From Nonomuraea sediminis (GTDB taxonomy: Bacteria; Actinomycetota; Actinomycetes; Streptosporangiales; Streptosporangiaceae): a stretch of DNA of 64,000 nt. Within the stretch, counting starts at the first letter, position 1, and every line of letters starts with the position of its first letter. The stretch spans positions 124,001 through 188,000 of the forward strand of contig NZ_JAHDTI010000012.1 in the NCBI RefSeq assembly GCF_018531495.1, in the 5' to 3' direction. The translations under genes and the position numbers were made by a program. Below are positions 26,341-33,532 of the stretch, piece by piece. Below the pieces are notes generated by a model, which worked only from the letters and a program-made list of their open reading frames with translations, was not told the DNA's origin and did not search any database.

Positions 26341-26841
26341 TCATTGATCATGAGGCAGATCTGTGGATGTCTCGGTCCGCAAGAAGGTGTCTCCAACCCC
26401 CTTCGCAGCTCTTGCGGTCGCGGCGGCATGCTCGTCGGCGGTCATGCCGCGGTCTGGGTAGCGCTGGTTGAGGTCGTACTGGTCGTCAGCCCACTGCTGG
26501 TAGTCCCGCCGGACGGTGAGCTCGTCGGAGTCGATGATGTGGGCGATATCGGCCCAGGTAACCCCGGCCAGCAGCGCGTGGTGGATGTTGGAGGGATGGC
26601 GCACGGTGCGCGCGATGCACTCCGCGAGCGCCAGCAGTTCGATGTGTTCGGCCACGGTGAGCGGAGGCCGGTCATCAGTTCCATGCCGGGCGGGGTCATA
26701 GATCCCTCGGGCCACCAGCTCGATCCGGGCACGAGCCGACGCGTTCTTGGCGGCCAGCTCGTTGTAGCGCTCCAGCTGCCGACTGACGGGCATGTCGTAG
26801 CGAGCGTCGTGCCAGGTATTGCTGTGCTCAGGCATGGTCAT
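26341..26841 (-). CDS. Hypothetical protein of unknown function
   Basis: A 166-aa soluble, charged, mostly helical protein (MTMPEHSNTWHDARYDM) with a good GGAGAAG site six bases before the ATG. Residues about 95-120 (VTWADIAHIIDSDELTVRRD) have the spacing of a helix-turn-helix, so a DNA-binding role is possible. No family is recognised. Its neighbours are an unrelated sugar locus and a resistance gene. Similar small proteins are common near actinobacterial mobile elements. Confidence 0.6.
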   Translation of the reverse strand: MTMPEHSNTWHDARYDMPVSRQLERYNELAAKNASARARIELVARGIYDPARHGTDDRPPLTVAEHIELLALAECIARTVRHPSNIHHALLAGVTWADIAHIIDSDELTVRRDYQQWADDQYDLNQRYPDRGMTADEHAAATARAAKGVGDTFLRTETSTDLPHDQ

Positions 26842-27080
26842 GACGACTTCTCCAGAGCGGTCGGTGCTGACGATCGTGCCTCACCTACATCAGCGCATCC
26901 ATGGTCGCAGCGAACCTCATCAGGGTAGCGCCCGCCTCGGGGGCGGCCAGGATCAGACCGTCGACCCTAGCCGGGGCCCGTTTGGCGTCGTGATCACGTG
27001 GCTGGGAAAGGATTGGACGGGGTGATGCTCGGGCTTGTAGCTTGCAGTTGACCGTGACACCGCCCGAGGAGGTGAGACCC

Positions 27081-27134
27081 ATGAACGCTGTAGCGATGTG
27101 GGTGCTCCCCCTTCCCGTCACGGCCGGCGATTGA
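27081..27134 (+). CDS. 17-aa leader peptide upstream of the FAD monooxygenase
   Basis: An ATG at 27081 is preceded at ideal distance by a near-perfect ribosome site (CGAGGAGGTGAG). The reading frame encodes MNAVAMWVLPLPVTAGD and stops at TGA 27132-27134, 55 bp before the monooxygenase start. Short, well-initiated ORFs directly upstream of antibiotic-resistance genes are typical leader peptides for ribosome-stalling control. The stop codon sits between the arms of one hairpin and just 5' of a second (27124-27189). Confidence 0.6.
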   Translation: MNAVAMWVLPLPVTAGD

Positions 27135-27189
27135 CGTAGGTGTCGCCGGGAGCGCCTCGCCAACAAGGCACTCCCGAAAGGCAACACCT
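27124..27189 (+). promoter_or_regulatory. Two alternative hairpins, candidate translational attenuator
   Basis: Helix A pairs CCGGCGA (27124-27130) with TCGCCGG (27143-27149) and its loop contains the leader stop. Helix B pairs AGGTGT (27138-27143) with ACACCT (27184-27189), CGGGAG (27147-27152) with CTCCCG (27171-27176) and GCCT (27154-27157) with AGGC (27166-27169). Helix B ends at the base before the monooxygenase ATG and encloses its GAAAGG ribosome site. The helices share bases and are mutually exclusive. The pairing is seen; regulation by ribosome position is inferred. Confidence 0.55.
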
Positions 27190-28707
27190 ATGCACTCTGA
27201 GTTCTCCGCCGAGCCGTCGTCGAACGACACGGTCGAGCGTGACGTCCCTGGACTCCGATCGCCGGCCTCCGATCGCGCGCCCATGTTCGACGTGGTCATT
27301 GCCGGGTGCGGGCCGACCGGCGCGATGCTGGCCGCTGAACTGCGGCTGCACGGCGTGCGGGTACTCGTTCTGGAGAGGGAAACCGCGCCCAAGTCGTTCG
27401 TCCGCATAGTCGGTCTGCATATTCGCAGTCTCGAGCTGATGGCGATGCGCGGACTGCTGGAGCGCATGCTCCAGCATGGAAGACAGCGTCCGGCCGGCGG
27501 TTTCTTCGCCGCCATCAACAAACCCGCGCCCAAGGGCCTGGATTCCGCGCACGCCTATCTGCTGGGCATCCGGCAGCCGGTCATCGAACGCCTGCTTGAA
27601 GAACAGGCGATCGAACTGGGTGCGCAGGTCCGGCGCGGTTGTGCGGTGGCCGGTTTCGAGCAGGACGACGAGGGTGTGACCGTCGAGCTGGCCGACGGGG
27701 AACAGCTGCGTTCGCGCTATCTCGTCGGCTGTGACGGCGGGCGCAGTACGGTACGCAAACTGCTCGGCGTCGGTTTCCCCGGCGAGCCCTCGCGGACCGA
27801 CACGCTCATGGGCGAGATGAAAGTGGGTGTACCGCAGGAGGAGATCGCCGCCAAGGTGACCGAAATCAGCGAGACCCATCAGCGATTCTGGCTCAGGCCC
27901 TTCGGCGAAGGGGTCTACAGCGTCGTAGTCCCCGCCGCGGGAGTCAGCGACCGCAGGGAACCGCCCACCCTCGAGGATTTCAAACAACAGTTGCGCACCA
28001 TCGCCGGAACCGATTTCGGCGTGCACTCCCCGCGCTGGTTGTCCCGCTTCGGGGATGCCACCCGGCTGGCCGAACGTTATCGGGTCGGGCGGGTACTGCT
28101 GGCCGGCGATGCCGCACACATCCATCCACCCATCGGCGGACAGGGCCTCAACCTGGGCGTCCAGGACGCGTTCAACCTCGGCTGGAAACTGGCCGCACAG
28201 ATCCGCGGCTGGGCCCCGGAAACACTGCTGGACACCTACCAGGCCGAACGTCATCCGGTCGCCGAGGACGTGCTGGACAACACCCGCGCCCAGATGGAAC
28301 TGCTGTCCACCGAACCGGGCCCGCAGGCTGTGCGCAGGCTGCTCACCGAACTGATGGACTTCGACGAGGTGAACCGCCATCTGATCGAGAAGATCGCCGC
28401 GATCGGCATCCGCTACGACTTCGGCGCAGGCCCCGACCTGCTCGGCCGCCGCCTGCGCGACATCGACGTGAAACAGGGCCGCCTGTACGGCCTGCTGCAT
28501 CGCGGCCGCGGCCTGCTGCTGGACCGCACCGAACGCCTGACCGTCGGCGGCTGGTCAGACCGGGTCGATTACCTCGCCGATCCCACCGCGGCACTGGATG
28601 TTCCGTGCGTCCTGCTACGCCCCGACGGTCACGTCGCCTGGATCGGCGACGATCAGCAGGACCTGGACGACCACCTCTCCCGCTGGTTCGGCGAGCCCGC
28701 CAACTGA
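27190..28707 (+). CDS. rox: Rifampin monooxygenase-like FAD-dependent hydroxylase
   Basis: A 505-aa group A aromatic hydroxylase: FAD-binding GCGPTG (from FDVVIAGCGPTG), DG motif GCDGGRSTVRKLLG, and GD motif LAGDAAHIHPPIGGQGLNLG. Long stretches (HSPRWLSRFGDATR, DTYQAERHPVAEDVLDNTRA) match my memory of Rox/IRI rifampin monooxygenases, which oxidise the naphthoquinone and open the ansa ring. The ATG at 27190 gives a 31-residue polar extension before the Rossmann fold; a second start at 27283 lacks a ribosome site. Its 5' region holds a leader peptide and hairpins. Other aromatic substrates are possible. Confidence 0.82.
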   Translation: MHSEFSAEPSSNDTVERDVPGLRSPASDRAPMFDVVIAGCGPTGAMLAAELRLHGVRVLVLERETAPKSFVRIVGLHIRSLELMAMRGLLERMLQHGRQRPAGGFFAAINKPAPKGLDSAHAYLLGIRQPVIERLLEEQAIELGAQVRRGCAVAGFEQDDEGVTVELADGEQLRSRYLVGCDGGRSTVRKLLGVGFPGEPSRTDTLMGEMKVGVPQEEIAAKVTEISETHQRFWLRPFGEGVYSVVVPAAGVSDRREPPTLEDFKQQLRTIAGTDFGVHSPRWLSRFGDATRLAERYRVGRVLLAGDAAHIHPPIGGQGLNLGVQDAFNLGWKLAAQIRGWAPETLLDTYQAERHPVAEDVLDNTRAQMELLSTEPGPQAVRRLLTELMDFDEVNRHLIEKIAAIGIRYDFGAGPDLLGRRLRDIDVKQGRLYGLLHRGRGLLLDRTERLTVGGWSDRVDYLADPTAALDVPCVLLRPDGHVAWIGDDQQDLDDHLSRWFGEPAN

Positions 28708-28735
28708 TTTCGACTGAGCAACCGAAAAGGCCCGT

Positions 28736-28798
28736 GGGGATGATCGGAACGGCCAGCAGCTGACCGTCGGTTTCGGCGGCTCCTGCCCGACCATCCCC
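28736..28798. terminator. Bidirectional terminator between convergent genes
   Basis: GGGGATG-a-TCGG (28736-28747) pairs with CCGA-c-CATCCCC (28787-28798) around a 39-nt insert that can itself fold. It lies between the ends of the convergent monooxygenase and NmrA-like genes, so it probably serves both. Confidence 0.6.
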
Positions 28799-28812
28799 TC
28801 TGCCCGGTTCCG

Positions 28813-29658
28813 TCAGGCGGTCTCGAAGTCGGCCCGGTGGTCGGCGGCCCACTCTGCCAGACTGCGGCCCGGCCGCCGGGTCACTGCGGTAACAGGACGT
28901 GGGACGTCGGGGACGGTGAGGGTGTCGTGCCAGTAGTCGAGCAGCATCTTCATCACGGGCACGGGGATGAACTGTGCGGTCTCGGTGCGGAACTCCTCGG
29001 GAGTGATCTCCACCAGCGGGATTTCGCGTCCCAGCGTCTGGCCGATGATCGCCACCTGCTCGGAGCGGGTCAGGGCTTGCGGGCCGGTGAGCGGGATCGC
29101 CTCATCCAGATGGTTGTCGGAGAGCAGGGTCTCGGCGGCGGCCTCAGCGACGTCGTACTCATGGATCGGGGCCTGTGCCGATGCGAGGTACGGTGCCCGG
29201 ATCGGTGCGCCGGAGCGGATCTGCCAGGCCCAGGAGAGCAGGTTGTTGGCGAAGGTGCCGGGCCGCAGGATCGTCCAGGCATCGGTGCGGCCGGTCACGG
29301 CGGCTTCGACCGCGGTGTGGTGGAGCTGGCTCGCCGAGCCGTGGTCGCGTTGGAACTCCTTCGCAGCAGCCAGGGAGGACAACACGGTGAAGCGGTGGAC
29401 GCCGTGGGCGGTGGCCGCGGTGACGAACGCGTCGACGCCCTGGGCAGGGAAGACGAAGGCGCGATCGACACCGTCGAACACCTGCGACCCGAGCGTGGTG
29501 GCGTCGGCCAGATCACCGGCGACGACCTCGACCCCGGCCGGCAGGTCCGCGTCATCGGGCTTGCGGCTCAGCGCACGTACGGCGGCGCCGCGGGCGAGGA
29601 GGGTCGTGACGAGGTGGCGACCGACGGCGCCGGTCGCGCCGGTAACAAGGATGGTCAA
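28813..29658 (-). CDS. NmrA-like NAD(P)-binding reductase
   Basis: A 281-aa atypical SDR: cofactor motif TGATGAVGRHLVTTLL at the N-terminus, SSLAAAKEF in place of the usual catalytic Ser/Tyr pair, and ILRPGTFANNLLSW, as in NmrA/azoreductase/quinone-reductase-like proteins. These act as redox-sensing or small quinone-reducing proteins in the cytoplasm. It is divergent from a WYL regulator, which probably controls it; the intergenic space is 104 bp. Confidence 0.87.
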   Translation of the reverse strand: MTILVTGATGAVGRHLVTTLLARGAAVRALSRKPDDADLPAGVEVVAGDLADATTLGSQVFDGVDRAFVFPAQGVDAFVTAATAHGVHRFTVLSSLAAAKEFQRDHGSASQLHHTAVEAAVTGRTDAWTILRPGTFANNLLSWAWQIRSGAPIRAPYLASAQAPIHEYDVAEAAAETLLSDNHLDEAIPLTGPQALTRSEQVAIIGQTLGREIPLVEITPEEFRTETAQFIPVPVMKMLLDYWHDTLTVPDVPRPVTAVTRRPGRSLAEWAADHRADFETA

Positions 29659-29762
29659 GACGGCTCACCTTAGGGAAGTAGTGCCGGTCCGTCCGGCTTG
29701 AACTCCAACCTACGAAGGGTTTAGGTCATTTTCTGCCCGCATTTCTCCTAGACTTGACGAGC

Positions 29763-30770
29763 ATGGCGGAACAGACCACAACTGAGCGGGCGCTGCGCCT
29801 GCTGGAGCTGCTCCAGGCCCGCCGGTCCTGGAGCGGCGGCGAGCTCGCCGACCGCCTCGGCGTCGACGGCCGCACACTCCGGCGGGACGTGGAGCGACTG
29901 CGCGGCCTCGGCTACCACATCGAGGCACGTCGCGGCCCCGAAGGCGGCTACCGACTGTCCACGGGCAGCGACCTGCCGCCGCTGGTCTTCACTCCTGATG
30001 AGGCGCTCGCCGTGGCCGCCGCCCTCGCCTCATCAGCCGCTAACGGTGCCGCCGGCGGGGGAGAGGTCGCGCTCACCGCCCTGGCCAAGATGGAGCAGGT
30101 GATGCCCCAGGCGGTACGTCGGCGGGTGCGGGCGCTGCGCTCCTCGGTCGCCCTGGGCGGCACACCGAACGCCGTGGCCGGCGCGTATCCGGCTCCGATG
30201 AACGCCGACGTGCTGGCAGTCCTGGCGCTGGCGTGCCGGGATGCGGAGCGGGTCCAACTGCGCGTGATGAGCACCGAGGGTGCCGACGCCGGACGGGAGT
30301 CCCCGCGCCACGTCGAGCCTGCCGCCCTGGTGCCCCGGCAGACCCGGTGGTTCCTCGTGTGCCGCGACCTCGACCGTGGCTGGCGGGTGTTGCGCGTCGA
30401 TCGGATCACGCGAGCATCACCGACGGGCGTGCGCTTCGAGCCGCAGGAGGTCCCCGGAGGCGACCCGGTCGCGTTCGTCACCAGCCAGCTCGGCGCCCCG
30501 CCTCGGAAACATACAGCGACGATCCTGATCCACGCCCCGATCGAACAGGTACAGGCGTACATGGGTGGCTTCGCCGCGGACTTCTCCCCGACGACAACCG
30601 CCACCGGTCAGGCGGCGACACACTGGCGCATCGCCGACGTACGTCTCGAGGTCCTCGCCGGCGGCCTGCTGTGGGTGCGATGGCCCTTCGAGGTGATCGA
30701 CTCTCCCGAGCTCGCCGCCTTGCTGCGGGACCGAGCCGCAGCCTTCACCTTCGCCGCCGACCCACGCTGA
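29763..30770 (+). CDS. DeoR/HTH_11-WYL transcriptional regulator
   Basis: A 335-aa protein from ATG 29763 (MAEQTTTERALRLLELL). It has an N-terminal winged helix (LADRLGVDGRTLRRDVERLR, then GGYRLSTG), a WYL-type ligand domain (TRWFLVCRDLDRGWRVLRVD, about residues 200-225) and a C-terminal WCX extension. WYL proteins sense nucleotides or small ligands. It is divergent from the NmrA-like gene. The same architecture is common beside single redox enzymes in actinomycetes. Confidence 0.9.
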   Translation: MAEQTTTERALRLLELLQARRSWSGGELADRLGVDGRTLRRDVERLRGLGYHIEARRGPEGGYRLSTGSDLPPLVFTPDEALAVAAALASSAANGAAGGGEVALTALAKMEQVMPQAVRRRVRALRSSVALGGTPNAVAGAYPAPMNADVLAVLALACRDAERVQLRVMSTEGADAGRESPRHVEPAALVPRQTRWFLVCRDLDRGWRVLRVDRITRASPTGVRFEPQEVPGGDPVAFVTSQLGAPPRKHTATILIHAPIEQVQAYMGGFAADFSPTTTATGQAATHWRIADVRLEVLAGGLLWVRWPFEVIDSPELAALLRDRAAAFTFAADPR

Positions 30771-30906
30771 AGCCGACTCACCAGGCCGTCACGCCTAAGG
30801 GTCTCGCGCGAGCAAAGCACCGGCGAACACCGCTCACGGTGTCGGAGTAGGAGGCGGTATCGGTCCCTCGGTCTCGGGGCGGGGCCCGCCGCCGATGGTG
30901 TGGATA

Positions 30907-30933
30907 GCCCCTCCGCCCGGTGGGCGGAGGGGC
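30907..30933. terminator. 12-bp perfect terminator hairpin
   Basis: GCCCCTCCGCCC and its exact complement are separated by a 3-nt loop. The hairpin lies 21 bp 3' of the minus-strand oxidoreductase stop and also downstream of the WYL gene on the plus strand, so it can end both convergent transcripts. Confidence 0.75.
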
Positions 30934-30954
30934 CGTGACCTGCGGGGAACCGAT

Positions 30955-32265
30955 CTATCCGAGCACCGGGTAGTTCGCGCGGAACACGTTGTGCGGGTCG
31001 CGGGCCCGCTTGATCTCCCGCAGCCGCGCGAGCGCGCTGCCGGAGAAGGACTTCGCCGCCGTGTCACCGGGGGACAGCACGGTGTACGGCTTGCGGCCGC
31101 TGATGTAGGCCTCCAGGTCGGCCACGACCTCGGCCTGCTTGGCGCGCGTCGCATCGGCCGCGTGCGGCAGGCCGAGACCCACCAGGCCGAGCAGGTACGG
31201 CTCAGCCACCGCGCCGCTCGCACCGGCCCCGCCGCCCGGCTCGGCGAGCGCCCCGCCCAGGTGCCTGATCTGCACGTTGATGAGCGGTTCGACCGGCTTG
31301 GCCAGCAGGAGCTCCACCGCGTCCGCGTCCAGGCCGGTGAGCAACTCCGCACGAGCGATGGATGGGGCCGGATCGGTGGGCTCGGCGGTGATGTCACCCA
31401 GGTCGGCAACCGGGACGACGCCGCGGCTGTCGGAGATCGCGCCCCCGATCTTGTCGATGCGCGCCAGCAGGTCCTCCCCGTGAGCCGCCTCACCCAGGTA
31501 GACCAGATCCAGCGTCACCATCGGCGACGCGCCGGGTGGCTGGAGCCGGTTGATCCAGACACTGAGTTCACGCGGCGCCTCGGCGGTGATCTCCAGGAAC
31601 GCGTCGTACACCTCCCTGGTCCGGTGCTCCGGCCAGATCACGCGCCCGCCGTACAGGACTGGCTCGGGATACAGCTCGAGTTCGAGGGCGGTCACCATCG
31701 CGAAGTCCCCGCCACCGCCGCGCAGCGCCCAGAACAGCTCGGGATCGGCCTCGGCGGTCACCCGGCCCGGCTCGCCATCGGCGTCCACGATGTCGATAGC
31801 CCGCACGCTGTCGGAGGCGAAGCCGTACTTGCGGCTGAACCAGCCGACCCCACCGCCCAGGGTGTAGCCGGTCACGCTGACCCCCGGCGCGCTGCCGGCC
31901 AGGCCAGTAAGACCCAGCGGACCGGCCGCCGCCAGCACCTGCCCCCACTTCACGCCCGCGCCCACCCGGACCACGCGCTCCTGCGCGCGTACCTCCACCT
32001 CGTTCAGCAGGCCGGTACGCAACAGGATCAGGCCTTCCACATCACCGGAGGCGCCATGCCCGCTCGGCTGCGCGGTCACCGTCATTCCCGCCCGCCGCGC
32101 GTAACGCACGAGCGCCGCCACGTCATCGGCATCCGCGGCCTCCGCCACGGCCGCCACCGGCTGCCTGACGGTCAGATTCCATGCGGTGGTCGCCTGTTCG
32201 AAGCCGTCGTCATCGGCGAGGAGCACGCGCCCCTTGAGGACACCGCGCAGATCGTTGATCGTCAT
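30955..32265 (-). CDS. BBE-type FAD-linked oxidoreductase
   Basis: About 436 aa from MTINDLRGVLKG (ATG 32265, with AAGGGAG upstream). The FAD_binding_4 domain has RYARRAGMTVTAQPSGHGAS, where the His is the usual 8-alpha-histidyl flavin attachment residue, and LGGGVGWFSRKYG. The BBE domain at the C-terminus has RDPHNVFRANYPV. The usual second (Cys) flavin link is not evident, so attachment is probably mono-covalent. The family oxidises sugars, alkaloids and polyketide intermediates. Its neighbours give no substrate. Confidence 0.9.
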   Translation of the reverse strand: MTINDLRGVLKGRVLLADDDGFEQATTAWNLTVRQPVAAVAEAADADDVAALVRYARRAGMTVTAQPSGHGASGDVEGLILLRTGLLNEVEVRAQERVVRVGAGVKWGQVLAAAGPLGLTGLAGSAPGVSVTGYTLGGGVGWFSRKYGFASDSVRAIDIVDADGEPGRVTAEADPELFWALRGGGGDFAMVTALELELYPEPVLYGGRVIWPEHRTREVYDAFLEITAEAPRELSVWINRLQPPGASPMVTLDLVYLGEAAHGEDLLARIDKIGGAISDSRGVVPVADLGDITAEPTDPAPSIARAELLTGLDADAVELLLAKPVEPLINVQIRHLGGALAEPGGGAGASGAVAEPYLLGLVGLGLPHAADATRAKQAEVVADLEAYISGRKPYTVLSPGDTAAKSFSGSALARLREIKRARDPHNVFRANYPVLG

Positions 32266-32328
32266 CGTCGTCTCCCTTGTTCGAGTTCTCAGAAAATGCG
32301 AAGGAATACCGTGCTGCACTACGGGACG

Positions 32329-32757
32329 TCAGGCGGGCTGCGCGGCGGGCGCTGGGGTGGCGGTCTCTTGGGCCTTGCGCGCCTTGCTGGTCTCGCGGAG
32401 GATCAGCAACCCAGTGACCGCGATCAGCGCCGAGGTCAGGCCGTGGATGCCGAACGCGGCGGCTGTGGAGCCGTGGTGGGCCAGGACGTTGACCATGTCG
32501 CCGAACGGGGCGACGGCCACCATCAGCAGGACCCAGGCCAATGAGCGGCGGTGGCCCGTCACCAGCAGGATGCCCATGGCCAGGCCCATCGCGATTTCGC
32601 GGCTGCCCTTCACGATGGAGAAGCCGCTGTCGTCAGAGGGCCAGTTCGGCAGGCCCGGGAAGGACGTCCCGAGGGGCAGGACAAAGGACAACCCGAGGTA
32701 GAGGGTGAACAGGACGACGGCGGTGGCCAGGACGGTATTGAGCTTCTTCAGCGACAT
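32329..32757 (-). CDS. DUF4267-like small membrane protein
   Basis: A 142-aa protein, MSLKKLNTVLATAVVLFTLY at the start, with four hydrophobic segments and an internal IVKGSREIAMGLAMGIL region typical of DUF4267. The last 20 residues are Ala/Pro-rich and probably disordered. Its function is unknown; family members often sit beside regulators and oxidoreductases. It is between the oxidoreductase and a hemerythrin-like gene on the same strand. Confidence 0.75.
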   Translation of the reverse strand: MSLKKLNTVLATAVVLFTLYLGLSFVLPLGTSFPGLPNWPSDDSGFSIVKGSREIAMGLAMGILLVTGHRRSLAWVLLMVAVAPFGDMVNVLAHHGSTAAAFGIHGLTSALIAVTGLLILRETSKARKAQETATPAPAAQPA

Positions 32758-32792
32758 GGTTGTTCTCCTTCGATGTTCAGACTGGGCAGGGT

Positions 32793-33431
32793 TCAGCCGC
32801 GGACACGGCGGATGTGGCGGGCGTAGCGGGGGCGGCCGATGACGTGCCAGATGACCCGGACCGGGGTGGCGAGGCCGCTGAGGACGATGGCGCGCTCGGC
32901 CGGGTTCGCGTCTTCCAGGACGGCGCCGAAGAGCGTGAGCAGGGTGAGCTTGGGAGTGTTGTTCACCAGGTGGTCGCCCAGGGAGGCCCACTCCTGCTCG
33001 GTGATGTGCTTGGCCGCGAGCGGGAGGAGGGTGGCCTCCTCCTCGTCGAGGTGTTCCAGCAGGACCGCGCGGTGCTCGGAGAGGGCGGCCACGAGGGTGT
33101 CGCGTTCGTCGGCGCCCGCGGTGGCCGCCCAGGCGGGGACCGCGACGTCCAGCCTGGTCATGGTGGCCGCGATGCGTTCGTGCTGGGCCTGCATGCGCAG
33201 GACGATGTCGGCCTCCAGGTCCACCCGGGAAAGGAGCGGCGGCCACAGCAGCTCGTCCTCGCCCTCGTGATGGTTGTGCAGGCCCATGCGGTAGACGCGG
33301 AAGTGGTCGGCGATCACCTTGGCGCGAGCGGTGTCACCCGGGGTGACGGCCGCGACGAGCTCCACCAGCAGCCGTGACTCACGGCGGAGCACGCGGTGGA
33401 CGATCTCCATGTCCTGGGTGTTGACGCTCAT
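32793..33431 (-). CDS. Hemerythrin-like (HHE) domain protein
   Basis: About 212 aa from MSVNTQDMEIVHRVLRRES. The HHE iron-site pattern is visible: HNHHEGEDELLWPPLL (about residue 52), MQAQHERIAATM, and LLEHLDEEEATLLPL. Such di-iron helical bundles bind oxygen or NO, or sense redox state. The start is divergent from a giant SARP regulator gene, with the SARP repeats in between, so it may be a direct target. A second, related hemerythrin-like gene lies next to the second SARP gene (38281). Confidence 0.87.
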   Translation of the reverse strand: MSVNTQDMEIVHRVLRRESRLLVELVAAVTPGDTARAKVIADHFRVYRMGLHNHHEGEDELLWPPLLSRVDLEADIVLRMQAQHERIAATMTRLDVAVPAWAATAGADERDTLVAALSEHRAVLLEHLDEEEATLLPLAAKHITEQEWASLGDHLVNNTPKLTLLTLFGAVLEDANPAERAIVLSGLATPVRVIWHVIGRPRYARHIRRVRG

Positions 33432-33479
33432 CGGTTCCTGCCTTCGTTCGTTCCCGACGTGTTCAGGCTGCTCCTGGGT

Positions 33480-33508
33480 ATTTGGAGGGGACTTGGAGCC
33501 GATTTGGA
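33480..33508 (+). promoter_or_regulatory. Three SARP-type heptamer repeats, 11-bp period
   Basis: ATTTGGA (33480), ACTTGGA (33491) and ATTTGGA (33502) recur with exactly 11 bp between starts and 4-bp spacers. Heptameric direct repeats one helical turn apart are the binding sites of SARP regulators, typically next to the -10 of the target promoter. The repeats end 24 bp before the SARP start codon and sit between it and the divergent hemerythrin-like gene. Confidence 0.65.
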
Positions 33509-33532
33509 ACGTCCACATACGATGTGCAGATC

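Noticed and set aside
27020..27060. Rifamycin-associated promoter element upstream of the monooxygenase
   Set aside because: A GGGCTTG half-site is present but I could not find the second inverted half and cannot verify the consensus without a search.
26885..27187. 100-codon minus-strand frame across the leader region
   Set aside because: It overlaps the well-initiated leader peptide and hairpins on the plus strand; its end has a protein-like look but no family.
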